A stretch of 64,000 bases of DNA. Source: Madurella fahalii (taxonomy: Eukaryota > Ascomycota > Sordariomycetes > Sordariales). Positions within the stretch are counted from its first letter, which is position 1. Every line of letters begins with the position of its first letter. The position numbers were made by a program, and so were the translations under genes. Of this stretch, positions 44,777-56,337 are shown one piece after another. The stretch covers positions 3,534,001 to 3,598,000 of the forward strand of contig CM056877.1 of NCBI GenBank assembly GCA_029876055.1. The letters are read 5' to 3'. The notes beneath the pieces are model-generated. The model was not told the DNA's origin. It saw nothing but the letters and a program-made list of their open reading frames with translations, and did no database searches.

Positions 44777-46970
44777 CCCCTGCGGTTGCGTGCGCGCGGA
44801 CGCGACTGAGGTGGTTGTGAATTGTTAGCCCCGGGGGCGCTTCCGGCCCCGAATCCCACTACCGCGACACGAGATATCACGGGCCGCGAGGCGGAGCGGC
44901 CGTCGATGCTATCGCGCCGGGGAGATAAACCCCCAATTGTGAGCGTTAGAGACCGTGGGGCATATAGGGGATGGCCATTGAGGAAGAGAGCGAAGAACTA
45001 AGAATGGCGGGCCACAAGCGGGAAGGAGCCGGGAAGGTGGGATGGGGCCGGCGCCGCAGGAGGGAGGCGTGGAGATATACACCGGATTTCCAAATGCTGG
45101 GGGGGTGTGGTGCGTCCTGGAACCTGGGGGTGAGCCGTGCTTGGCTCTCTTTTCCAGCAACCCGAACTGGGATAAACGATATTACAATAGCGCCCAGTAA
45201 AGCTGCAATCCCGTCACACTGGATGGGTGGAAACCGTATCGCCGGGTGCGACGGGTTTCTTCGCGCGAAGCTCGGGTTTTCCGATCTTAGACAATCAGAA
45301 CGGGCGCCCAGATGTGGATTCGCGAGGAAGAGAATCACTCACATTAAAGCTTCAGCGGTTGAGTGGGCTTTGATATTGGATGGTGTGTGCGACGTGAGCA
45401 ATGCCCGCAGTAGCACACTGCATATCACACGGTAGATGTTCGATAAGTCGGTTGACCTTGCTCGGCAGCCCTGCAAGAGCGGGCGCTAGGTTCTCGGGCC
45501 CTTGGAGGGGAAACTGGGCCGGTCTTGCTCCCAGTGATCTGCGAGGTCTCGGCAGCTGTGATGGCGGTCTCTGAGGGCTGAGTTCGGGATTGTTCCACAA
45601 GGCAGCCCGAGATACACAGGGAGTTGGCAACATGTGCGTGGTGCCTCCTCATGAAAATCCCGCTGCCTGGAAGAGCAGGCTGGTGCAGTCCATCTCCCTA
45701 AGATTGGTCGTGATAATGCCGGATAGATCGGGATCGCAATCAGGCATTTTAACAGCGTCGAATGCGACTCCCTACTGCGGCGAACTGTGTAGAACCACCC
45801 CTGGCCCCTCTGCCAAATTGGCCACCCCGGCCATTCGTCCAGCGGGAAGGGGTCAATTGCTGGGCGTCGATCCATGGGTGATGGAGGGAGGACTAGGATG
45901 TTCATGACGGTCGACCGCCATTGTGACCATGCTCGTCTTGCGTGCAGACACGCATCGGGGTTGCATGGGATTATCTTTCCCCACAGCGAAAGAGACCATC
46001 CTCGGCGGCCCTGAAAAATTCATGCGAGCCGACCGAATGTGATTGTCGGGAACCACCAATGGGTATCAAATCGCATTCGAGCTCCGAGGTGATGGTCAAG
46101 TCGAAGCTCAGCGAATGGCGCGTCAGTGCCAGCCCCGAGCTCGACGTTCTGGGGAGAGAGAACGGGCCAATGGTAGGAGTGTAACCGCAGCCCCCACCCC
46201 TAGCAAGAACGGTGACAGGGGGGACGTGCAGGCTGGGCGGCAACAACGACTCGTTGATTGGTTGTTGACCAGGTCCGTTTTCATGTCCGTAGGCAGTTCT
46301 TGCGCTCGGCTTGCCCTTGCCGTCAGTTGATGGTACCATAGTAGAGCTGCTCAGTGACATTTTGGGAGTGTGCTGCTGCAGGGGATTTGAGCAAGCCGAC
46401 AGGAGCGGGAAAACCAGCAAACGCAGCATTGGTCAATTCCAGAAGGACCTTGACGGGATCGATTAACATGGGCCACAGCTGCCGAGCATTGGGACCTGCT
46501 GAAGGATTCTGCCAATAGCTGAATGTTGCGATCGTGCAGTCATCAGTGAGGAGATAAGTGACCGGTTCCGGCACCTTGGATCGGCCGTCTTCTGTGTCTT
46601 CTTGTGCTTCTTGTGAAGTGTGCCCAGTGGTAATAAACGGTGTGCTGAAAAGCCCCCGTCACCGCGCTGCCCTTTTCCCGTTTCTTGCAACCTGGAAGCA
46701 GAGCATTTGCCATGGGCTTCAGATTGATTATCGGTGGGTTGCAAAAGGGGGACAGTGCAGGCAAAGGAGGCAGGAAGTGCGCGGGACGTCCCGCCGCATT
46801 GACTCGACAACGCCGAGGCCCTTGCGGCGCGGGGGACCTTATTCGGTGCGGGAGACCGGGACCTGAGGTGTTGGCTCGATCGTGACATGGACACTGCATA
46901 ACCATGTTCTAAAAAAACACCAAACACCAAACGCAACGGTGTAACTTTGTTCTCACTTGAAACGCCCAAC
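44777..46970. other. 2.2-kb spacer without a supported gene
   Basis: Several 80-140-codon frames exist on both strands (for example minus 45486-45905 from an ATG), but none shows a domain, codon-bias contrast or intron logic. It holds the ferric reductase promoter (right of 44776) and the 3' region of the flavoprotein gene. Confidence 0.4.
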
Positions 46971-48239
46971 TTACAGCGTCGCCACGCTCCCGCCGAAAGA
47001 CAAACCCCCAACATCGGCGCTGGGTTTCCGTCCTTGCACCAACTCGGCCAGAACAATACCGGTGCCAAGACTCATAGCGATCCCCCAGGGCCCGTGGCCG
47101 GCCGCCACAAACACCCCACCCTCGGCCCCTGGTCTCGTCACCGTGCCGGCTCCAAGATCCTCATCTGGTATCCTGGAGATAATCGGCGTTCCCCAAGACG
47201 TCACAGGCCGGAAGCACAAACCTTCCCGGACGATCCCCAAGTCGTCCTCGCCCCCGTCGGCCCGCCCAAGAATGAGTTTCGCCGCCTCCCTGAGCTGAGC
47301 CAGACTTTCGCGATACGGCGTCGCCTTCCCCATCTCCGCATCCGGTAGCGGTAGGTTCGACGAGTTTAGACCGGCAAAGTAGATGTGGCCCCCGATCCGT
47401 GAAAACATCTCCGGACAGAAAGCATCATTGTGCGTCGTGAAGACGGCATGGCACCCGTTGCCTTCCAAACCAGCATGCCACCGTGGCGACTTCAGGACCA
47501 GTGAGTGCCCGGCTAGGCTCTGAATCGGGATCTCCAGCGCTGATTTTGGAAAAAGCGCCCGAAATACCCGCCCGGTCCAAGACCCCGCCGTGATGACGAG
47601 CTTCGCACATGCCAGTTCTGTCTCTACGCTCGACTTGGTATCTACGACGCGGACAACCGCCAGCGCTCCGTTTCCATCGGTCCTCACCGAGACCGGCCTG
47701 GTAGGGTGATGTAGCTTCACCCCGCGCCCGACGCATTTCTGCAAGAGGAATTGGCACAGTAGAAGCGGGTCGACCTGTGCCGTGGTGCCCTCGTCGCCGA
47801 TGAGCTCGAGGTGATCGCCGTTCACCCTCCGGAGCCAAGCCGGCGTCTTCCCGGAACAGGCATCGAGAACCTCGGGCGCCGCGTCGGCGCGGCTGGTCCC
47901 ATCACGCAGCCAGTCGTCGCCCCGCTTCGAGGAGTCCCGCCCCGTGGCCGATGCTGCGTAGCTGACGCATGTCGCCGGCGAGTAGCCCCATTTCTCTCTG
48001 CCGCCGTGTTCATGGGCGAGGCGGCGGTGCTCTTCGAAGCTGAGAGCGCCGAGGGACGCTAGGGAGGGTGTGAACCAGTCCTTGGCGAGGAACCCGCCTG
48101 CGTACCCGGAGGCTGAGGAGAAGAGCTCTGGAGACGGCTCGACGAGGTGTATGCTCGAGGGATCTTGATACTGCGATAGATAGTAGGCGGTGGAGACACC
48201 GATGATACCCGCACCGAGGATAACGGTATGTGAAGACAT
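46971..48239 (-). CDS. FAD-dependent oxidoreductase, DAO family
   Basis: Intronless, 422 residues from the ATG at 48239; an in-frame ATG 7 codons upstream (48260) is less likely because the dinucleotide-binding strand begins right after MSSHTVI. The motif VILGAGIIGVSTAYYLSQY and the following acidic residue (LVEPSPE) bind FAD. ASGYAGGFLA is the DAO-family motif. A C-terminal GGVFVAAGHGPWGIAMSLGTG closes the FAD site. The family oxidises amine groups of D-amino acids, sarcosine or similar; substrate not deducible. No peroxisomal SKL at the C-terminus (ends GGSVATL). Divergent from the SDR gene. Confidence 0.85.
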   Translation of the reverse strand: MSSHTVILGAGIIGVSTAYYLSQYQDPSSIHLVEPSPELFSSASGYAGGFLAKDWFTPSLASLGALSFEEHRRLAHEHGGREKWGYSPATCVSYAASATGRDSSKRGDDWLRDGTSRADAAPEVLDACSGKTPAWLRRVNGDHLELIGDEGTTAQVDPLLLCQFLLQKCVGRGVKLHHPTRPVSVRTDGNGALAVVRVVDTKSSVETELACAKLVITAGSWTGRVFRALFPKSALEIPIQSLAGHSLVLKSPRWHAGLEGNGCHAVFTTHNDAFCPEMFSRIGGHIYFAGLNSSNLPLPDAEMGKATPYRESLAQLREAAKLILGRADGGEDDLGIVREGLCFRPVTSWGTPIISRIPDEDLGAGTVTRPGAEGGVFVAAGHGPWGIAMSLGTGIVLAELVQGRKPSADVGGLSFGGSVATL

Positions 48240-48604
48240 GTTTTCGCGGTTGTATCTCAAAGAATAACGACGGAAAGGAGCTTAATTTGAAGAACATAGT
48301 GAACAGCAACGACTTAGAAGAAAATACTGGTCCATATAGATGAGGAGTACCTATGCCCCGACTTCCTACTCCACTTCATAATCATCCACTTGGACGGGGG
48401 TTGGATGGAGACTGTATCTGGGCGCGTCAACGATGCGATAGTGGGATTGGAGATCCTGCGCCCTGGGGTTAACAATATTTTCCCCCGCTCCCCACCACAT
48501 GGAGGGGTTGCTCGAAATCTTGGATCCGGACACCCAAGGGCTGGAATCACCCGCAACCAACCCGAATTCTGCCGGGACGCTGACCTCACCTGCTCAATCG
48601 AGAC
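48240..48604. promoter_or_regulatory. Bidirectional promoter, DAO-type and SDR genes
   Basis: A 365-bp spacer separates the two divergent starts, so the two oxidoreductases likely share regulatory DNA. No specific operator was identified. Confidence 0.45.
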
Positions 48605-49536
48605 ATGGCAGCCAAAGTCATTATTGTAACCGGCGCGAGCCGCGGCATCGGGCTTGCCGTGGCAAAGAGTCTGTTGGCTGCATCCCACCAAGTAGTCCTC
48701 GTCTCCAGGTCGGCCGAGCAGCTCCAGAGTCTGAAGGATCAGTTCCCTTCGCAGGTCGCGTACCTTGCTGCCGATATGACCGTTTCCGATGTAAGTAACA
48801 CTACCGGCAGGTCACTGGCCGCAGACTTGACATCGGACACGCTCACTGACCATGGTCAGACAGCCTTCAGAGTAACAGAACTCGCCATCCTCACATTCGG
48901 CAGGATCGATGGGGTCGTGGTAAACCATGGTGCTTTGTCTCCTATGACTCGCATTGAACACGCCTCGGTTGAAGAGTGGAAGCAACTCTATGATGCCAAC
49001 CTCTTTAGTGCACTTGCCCTGGTGAGTTGAACAGGGCACGGCCGAGAAGGCCATGGGTATGCTTTAAAACTGACGGTTTACAAGGCTAAAGAGACAATCC
49101 CCCACTTGCGTGCTTCCCAAGGTCGAATCATCTTCACCTCTTCCGGAGCAGCAGTGAGCGCCTATACTTCATGGGCAGCATACGGGTCCTCAAAGGCTGC
49201 TCTGAACTCACTTTCTCAACACATTGCTGTTGAGGAGCCTGATGTCACCTCGGTCGCCATCAGCCCAGGTCGAGTCGATACCGACATGCAGAGAGAGATT
49301 CGGGAGAAAGGCACAGCCATGTCTAAGAAGGATTACGAGGGCTTCAAGTCGGCTTTCGAGGAGGGCAAACTTATCAGGCCCGAACAATCTGGAGGGATCA
49401 TTGCAAGGCTCTCTGTGGATGCCAAACCCGAGCTTTCCGGGAAATACTTCAAGTACGTGTCAGACCTCCACGCTCATGTCGTATTGCTAATCGTCGTAGG
49501 TGGGATGCGCTAGAACTGGCTGAGTACCGCCAGTAA
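48605..49536 (+). CDS. Short-chain dehydrogenase/reductase
   Basis: Exons 48605-48790, 48860-49021, 49085-49452 and 49500-49536 give 250 residues, normal for a classical SDR. Seen: cofactor motif VTGASRGIGLA; VVNHGALS in the position of NNAG; catalytic Ser in IIFTSSGAAVS; Tyr-x3-Lys in AAYGSSKAALNSL; ISPGRVDTDM. SRSAEQ after the second strand fits NADP(H) preference. The closest named type is the yeast Irc24/YIR035C-like or benzil-reductase group, by general form only. The last exon has just 12 codons plus stop (KWDALELAEYRQ). It shares a promoter region with the flavoprotein. Confidence 0.88.
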
Positions 49537-50723
49537 CCTTGAGGAGCCTAGCCATCTGTTTGCTTGGAGGTCAGCAAGGAACATCAAGGTGGCAAAACGA
49601 AGACTGATAAGATCAAGGCAATCAGTTACAAAAATAAGGCTTTATAGTTCTCCACAGATGGAATTTCGGTATTAGCATGGAATATAAAGTTGTTCATCAC
49701 ACAGCACAGCAAATTATCCTCTCGCAGAACTGAAATGCACTGACCATAAAGAGTGACAACCCTCACCGGCCTAGTTTTTGTGTCAGAGAACGCTATGCGC
49801 CATGCTGTCAGCATCCTCTTCGGAAGCCACACTTTGTCTCTGTGCGTCAAGGTGTCGCGACGAATCAGGTGATAGGTTTCCATCATAATCATCGGAATTG
49901 GATAGTACAATTTTGGGCATCATGGCGTCGTGCCGGAATAGCGAACATCAATCGAGGGGAGCCTGTAAACTGCGATCTTGTTAGCGCAGATCAAAAATGG
50001 AATGCGGTGCAACTATGTGCGCTGGACTTGTGAGGAGTTCAGGAATGTCGTTTGGCTTGACGGTGTCAATCACCATGGTTTGGTATGATTGGGGCGACAC
50101 GAACGTATTTCATCATTGAGTTGGCAAAGGGGGAGGGAGAGGGAAGAAGACTTTTGTGCTCACCTTACTTGGGCAACTTCGTGGCTCGTGGTAGGTCGTG
50201 GGCGCTCAAGCGCGCCCTGGCCGGGTGTTGCCAGGAGGAAGAAAAAAGAAGGAGCAGAGAATGCTAGCAGAAGGGCATCGCGTTGGTTTTCATTTGGTTT
50301 GGGAGAGGTCTGATCAAAGGAGCCATTGGATCCGGAAATTTTTCCAAATGCTAGGGTTTGCAGGTGGGGTTGGTGGGCCTCTGTGGCTCACAAGGAGCTA
50401 ACCTAAACTAAGCCACAGCCCGAGTGGGACAAGGCCAGCGGCGGTGGGTTGGCATTGGCACATAAGCAACAGTTCGAAGGCAGTACTAGAAGGTATAAAG
50501 ACCGCTCACCAACTCCAAGTTCGAGGAGCCCTTGGCTCCCCAACTCAACCATGTTACTCCATCCCCCAAAGACATCCAAGCACTTCACGCACTGGAGATA
50601 GTTCTTTCGGCACTGATTTGTGACAAACCACCACGCCATTTCGCGCCATTCCCAAAAATACCGCCGTTGTTAAGAGCGCTGCATCGCCGTTGAGGGGCAG
50701 GTACCCCCCATCTCAAAATCATC
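49537..50723. other. Spacer, nothing supported
   Basis: No gene or repeat recognised. The right part is the promoter and 5' leader of the NC2-beta gene. Confidence 0.45.
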
Positions 50724-51899
50724 ATGTCGGACCATGAGTTTGGAGGTTTGTGGGCCACTTTTCTCTTGTTCCGCCGGGCCCCGTTCATGTCTTGAACCGT
50801 GGTTCCATTTTAATGGTGTTACCTGCGGAAACTTGCATTCAAGTGAATCGCAGGTCTGCAGCTCCGTACCCGGTGGCTGCGAGATGGTCGGGATCATGTT
50901 GATATTGCAATCGACCTCCGCGATCTGGACTTTTGAATCTACCAAGGCAGAGGGATCATACTTTGTCGCATCCTATTTCGCTTTTCCGCTTGGAACTAAG
51001 CCTCCCAACCTTACAACCCGTTGCTTGATAACAGCCTTGCCACAATGGTTGGGCATCTTGCCGCCTCAGAGCGGTACTGGATGCGAGTAGACAGCGGAAT
51101 CTCAAGTACTTTCTTTGTTCCACTTTGGTCTTCCGGCGCATTTACGACCTGATGGGGCTGACTGTGTTTGCTTAGGCAACGATGACCTCTCTTTGCCCAA
51201 GGGTATGTACCCGAAACCCTTCCCTTTCCTACGAGCTGTTGCACTCAGGTCTACAGTCCCTCGCTGTTGGTTTTATATCGGCGGCTGAAGTCATTGTAGC
51301 TCCTGTTTTGGTTGCAGGGTGTGGGCATCCCGTGGCTTGAGGGGAAACCCGCACTCGATCCATCCCCGCGCGTTTGCAAGGCTGAGCCATGAGACCACTC
51401 TGCGACGGCGTTCGGGCAGCGGCGCCAAGCTCACAGAGCCCTTCAGGTTGATAGCCGATTACTGACCTCGCGCAAGCCACCGTCCAAAAGATCGTCGGCG
51501 AGATCCTATCGTCCTCGGCCGGCATCGCCTTTTCCAAGGAAGCCCGTGACCTTCTCATCGAATGCTGCGTCGAGTTCATCACGCTCGTCAGCTCCGAGGC
51601 GAACGAGATTTCAGAGAAGGAAGCTAAGAAGACGATTGCCTGCGATCACATCGTAAAAGCGCTCGACCAACTTGGCTTCCCTGACTACGTGCCCGCGGTA
51701 CTGGAAGCTGCTGCCGAACACAAGGAAGTCCAGAAGGTGAGCATGTCAGGTGGTCTCTGCCCGTCGCCAAGCACTAACGTAAAGAAATAAGGGACGCGAG
51801 AAGAAGGCAAACAAACTGGAACAGAGTGGTCTCACGCTCGAAGAACTAGAACGTTTGCAGCAAGAGCAGTTTGCTGCGGCCGCAGCGAGACATAATTAG
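50724..51899 (+). CDS. NCB2: NC2-beta (Dr1) transcription repressor subunit
   Basis: Exons 50724-50745, 51176-51202, 51477-51736 and 51792-51899 give 138 residues. The first two exons encode only MSDHEFGGNDDLSLPK, and the third starts ATVQKIVGEILSSSAGIAFS, the histone-fold start of Dr1. It continues ARDLLIECCVEFITLVSSEA, NEISEKEAKKTIACDHIVKA and LGFPDYVPAVLEAAAEHKEV; the last exon has a Gln/Ala-rich tail. NC2-beta pairs with NC2-alpha (Bur6) on TBP-DNA to block TFIIA and TFIIB. Introns 1 (430 bp, donor GTTTGT) and 2 (274 bp) are far longer than other introns in the window; intron 3 is 55 bp. Confidence 0.9.
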
Positions 51900-52482
51900 A
51901 GGACATGAATGGGAGGGAAGTTATTTTGCCAAAGCTGCACATCACCGCAGGCGACGGGGCGGCGACGTCGATCTAGGAGTCCGGAGGATTTGTCGTTCTA
52001 GGAGATCACATTGCATTTATTTGGCGTTGGAACGCGATAGATGATTGCGGCGGTCATGGTATAGATGGGAGGTTTTTGCCGTGACTTTACCAGGCTGCGC
52101 GGATGAAACCGGGACTACTCCTCCACAAAGTTATACCAACCTCGTAAACAGAAGCACTGCCTCACGAGTGAAGCCCGTGCCGTAGTTTCTTTTGGCAGCA
52201 TAAGTGACCGACATAGCGTCATGTCGGAGGCACACAGCGTTCGCGTGGGTCGTTGTAGCGACACCAACATGACAACAGTCAGCACGGCAAGCAGCTTATG
52301 CCGGGCATACAGAACGAAGCTCGAATTCCAAGAATAATACAACCTCTATCTCGGACCTCCCTAGACCTCAACCCAACGTTTGCCCCAGCTTTATGTACAG
52401 CTCATGTCCGCCCCGCTAGGGGACCGCACAACTCAATACTTGCGTAACACGCCTTTCCATCCCAATCTGCCGGGAAATGCGT
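51900..52482. other. Convergent 3' spacer
   Basis: Lies between NC2-beta and the small mitochondrial protein gene. No gene seen. Confidence 0.5.
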
Positions 52483-53174
52483 CTAGTAGCCGTCCTTGCC
52501 CCACTTGTTGTACTTGTCGTGAAGATGCTACAAGAATGCATTAGCATTCCCGTACCTAACGATTGAAGAGGGGACGACTAGAACCGTACCTTGGGAAGGT
52601 TCACATCAGGAACAACGACAACGTTGATGGCGCTAGGCGCATCCTTCGGAGCGGCGCTGGCATCACCGCCGGGGTGATATTGGTACTTGCCATGGGTCGA
52701 GCCCGACTCCCACGGCATGCTGTGCTCGGAAAGAGGGACGGCGTTCTCGGATGTAGACTTAGTCGGAGAGCGGCCTGTACGTACAACGACAACAGTTAGT
52801 GCCATTCGGAATGCAGCGCTTCGCCGGACGGGAGGAATCATTGGGGCGGGAAGCAGGATCGTGACTGACCCAAGTAGAAGCCGGCGCCGGCAAGGGCGCA
52901 GACCATGACACCGCCGAGGATCTACATGACGCAAGCATTCAGTCAGCTTTGTTTCCCTTCTTTGGTAAACCGCTATGCCATCGTATGCCGCCGCGCCGCG
53001 CTGCTATGTCGAAGACTGCCGAGGAAGGCCGGGCGTGGGCGTGGACGTGGACGTGGGATTTTGACGCACCATAATCTCGGGGTTCTTCTTTGACTCGGTC
53101 TTGAGCGCCTCCTCACCGGTGGCCAACCGGCGGGCGGTAGTGGAAAAAGCTCTGCGGGCAATGAGAGAAGCCAT
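52483..53174 (-). CDS. Small mitochondrial membrane protein, function unknown
   Basis: Exons 53174-53070, 52921-52870, 52774-52590 and 52527-52483 give 128 residues. The N-terminus MASLIARRAFSTTARRLATG is a clear mitochondrial presequence (bas-ic, no acids, RxFS-T cleavage-type). After a charged stretch a single membrane helix follows (IMILGGVMVCALAGAGFYLG), then NVVVVPDVNLPKHLHDKYNK and a C-terminal WGKDGY. A single-pass inner-membrane protein with a C-terminal intermembrane-space or matrix tail is likely; size resembles respiratory-chain accessory subunits, but I cannot name one. All four exons are needed: no shorter unspliced version keeps both the presequence and the conserved-looking tail. 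Confidence 0.75.
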
Positions 53175-54267
53175 TTCTGCTGTATCTGGGCCGGGAATTG
53201 GCGGCGGCGAAGGAGAATCGCTGTCGGGGAGTAGCTCGACGGTTGCTTTGACAAGCTTGGATCTTGTTTGCCCTCATACGATCCGTTTCGTCAAGACCCG
53301 AGCTTCCAGGCTTGGCACCGAGCATTACGTAAGGAAGGGAGCCCAGTGTGCTCAGAGAGGACTGTCGGCTGGTGGCAGCTGCCTGAGCCCCACATGCTTG
53401 GCCAGATCCGCGTGCAGCTGGGACCCCGCAGCGCACAGGGCACACGGCATGAGTACCGGAGGGTCGGTTACGCATTGTGAATCCGAGAAAACAAACCTTG
53501 CATCTTTTGTTCGACGACAGAGACGTTGTACAATCTGGATCTACACTGTAAACATGAGAATAAAATACCAAGCATCTAAGAGGAGCGAAAACGGGTACGC
53601 AAAGATCTCATCAGGCTCAGCATGACAGAGAGCACGCCCTGCAGTGACGCAAGGGAGCGCATGACTTTTACGCTCAGGGGTACGAGAAGGCCTGTGCGAT
53701 GTGCCCCCCCAACTCGAACGAAAAACCAAGTTTGCCAAGGCACGGGATGGGTTCTTGGTCCAGCCAGTGAGCTCCTCGATCCGAGAAAGAAATCCCATTT
53801 GCTCTGGTCTTCGACAACCCCCAAGAACTCAGATTGGCGATCTGCCCGCTGGTTCCTGACACTCATTGCTCCCTTACTCCGGTCGCTCTTTACCTTCACT
53901 TCTACCACTCCTTCTACCTATTCTACCTATTCTACGTATTGCACTGCCATTTTGCCTGCCACACGCGACTCGCTCTTTGCCATATACCAGACGCTTCATC
54001 TCAACCTACTTCGCCGCGTGGTGGAGCATCCATCCAACGCCGTCGTCATCGAGCCGTGTGTGACGCGCCCGGACCTCCAGGCACACGGCTCGAGTCGCCC
54101 GATTCGCCATTTTTGTCTGTCGCATCCGAGGCCGCCGCCCCGTTCCTGGCCAGATTCCCACTTGAATTTCCCTCGCACGAACCAGCGATGCTGTGATCTG
54201 GGCCGATTGGCGTCTGAAACTCGGATCCGCGATCGACCCCGAGAGAGACTTTGAACCGTTTGGTACA
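53175..54267. other. Divergent promoter region
   Basis: Between the mitochondrial protein gene (minus) and the palmitoyltransferase gene (plus). CT-rich tracts such as TTCTACCTATTCTACC near 53910-53940 are typical of fungal promoters. The frames present are not supported as genes. Confidence 0.5.
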
Positions 54268-56337
54268 ATGGGGTCCGGAGAGGGAGCGCCACGGGCTCTC
54301 TCTCCCACCGCAAGTAACGATGACAGTTTCCCGCAATTTCCTCGATCCGAGCGCCCCGGTCCACCCAGCATCATCTCCTCTCGGATGACTGACATCATGA
54401 CCGAGGACGGCGGAGACTCGGAGGCCCAGCGAGGGGCTAGCAGCCAGAGGAGAAGCGCATTCTATTCGGATGCCACCTCCCGTCCGGGAACCGCGAGGAC
54501 TGGCATGTCACAGAGGGCCCCTTGGGCTCAGGGGACACCCCTTCGCCGCGGTCTGTCCGGGAAGCGGGGGAGTATTGCCGGCAGCGTGGGAAGCTCGACG
54601 ATGGGAGTTCGGCCGACGAGCTCGACGAGCAGAAGCCATGTTCCCACTCTCACGTCGCACGCCTTCTTCCGACCCATGAGTTCGCAGAAGCTACAGGCTC
54701 AGAGAGGAATTACGAGACCAACGACGATGAACCGCCAGATTGTATCCCAGGATGACGGTGGCGAGATGAATCGGGACAGCTTGGTTTCGAACCCTGTCGC
54801 CCGGCTAACTGGACAATCCGGCGACGAGGGGAAATGCGATCACCGCCTTCCAGGGGCACCGAGTTCACCGAACAGGAGCCTTTTGATCGGATAACGGTCA
54901 ACACGAGCCCGACCTATGGCCACCATGCCACCTCGAGCATGGCGGACAGCGTCAGGCCGCTCCAGAGGAAGCCGGAAGCCGGGAGGACGCTCACCCTTGA
55001 TATGAACAAGACTCATAAAGCTGGGCCGAATGTCCCGACTCCTATCCGCACCCCACGTTCTCTGCGATCGAGCTTCCTCATGCCGAGGGCCGAGTCCGGC
55101 AGCGGCAGCCGTGAAATGCAGGGAGGTGAGAAGCTGGATTCTGTCGCCTCATCCCCTCAGTTCTCACCTACTGGCGGAAATGCAAAGGCGCCGTCCACGC
55201 GGGAGACGAAGGCGTCACTGGGCCGCAATCACGAATACTTCCAGGGCAACACATACTTCTGCATCGGCGGCCGGCTGCAAAACACCAAACATCGACCTGT
55301 GAACATAGCAACCGGATCTTTCGTCGTCATTCCCGCCATTCTCTTTCTCGTGTTCTCGGCACCCTGGATATGGCGCAACATATCGCCAGCAATACCCATC
55401 ATTTTTGCCTACCTTTTTTTCATTTGCATGTCGTCCTTCCTCCATGCGTCCGCATCTGATCCAGGGGTAGGTTCCTTCCCCCCCCCGGGCGACCGCCTAA
55501 GGGTTCCTTGTACCATACTAATGTCTTCGTTAGATCTTGCCGCGGAATGTGCACCGATTTCCGCCGCCAGACGAGAACGAGGATCCCCTGAGGCTTGGCC
55601 CTCCGACGACGGAGTGGGCTCTGATCAAGTCAACCGAAAAGAACACGGCCGCGATGGAGGTCCCTACCAAGTACTGCAAAACATGCAACATCTGGCGGCC
55701 CCCTCGCGCCCACCACTGCCGCTTGTGCGACAACTGCGTCGAGACACAGGACCACCACTGCGTCTGGCTCAACAACTGCGTCGGCCGCCGCAACTATCGC
55801 TACTTCTTTACCTTCATCAGCACTGCAACGCTCGTCGCACTCTACCTCTCTGGCGCCTCGCTGGCGCAGATCCTCGTTTACATGAACCAACAACAAGTCA
55901 CATTCGGTAACGCCATCAGCCACTTCCGCGTACCCTTTGCCATGGTCATCTACGGTTTCATCGCCTTCCTCTATCCTGCAGCCTTGATGGGGTATCACGT
56001 GTTCCTCATGGCCAGGGGTGAAACGACGCGCGAATACCTCAATTCGCAAAAGTTTCTCAAGAAAGATCGCTACCGCGCCTTCACACAGAGCAGCTTGTTC
56101 AAGAACTGGTTTGTCGTGCTGTGCCGCCCGCGACCGCCGACTTACTATGGCTTCAAAAACAAGTATGCCGAAGGTGACCAGCGGCTTGGGACTTCCCGGA
56201 GGGAGCGGCTCCGAGCCAGTAGACGAAATGAGGTGGATTCGAAAGAAGGCATGGAGATGCACGACGTTAAGCCGCCGCAGCCACAACAGGGCTTTATGGG
56301 CCCGACGTCGCTGCGCAATACCACCAACCCAGCGTGA
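54268..56337 (+). CDS. ERF2: DHHC palmitoyltransferase Erf2, one frameshift in N-terminal region
   Basis: Exons 54268-55466 and 55534-56337 (GTAGGT...GTTAG). The ATG at 54268 starts a long disordered Ser/Arg-rich region. Around 54828-54831 the frame must shift; one extra G in the G4 run joins GQSGDEG to EMRSPPSRGTEFTEQEPFDR, giving about 667 residues. Then come YFQGNTYFCIGGRLQNTKHR, two membrane segments (NIATGSFVVIPAILFLVF; PAIPIIFAYLFFICMSSFL), the Cys-rich domain CKTCNIWRPPRAHHCRLCD with the catalytic DHHC in ETQDHHCVWLNNCVG, and two more membrane segments. With a partner (Erf4) such ER enzymes palmitoylate Ras-type proteins. C-terminus is basic, then disordered. Confidence 0.88.
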
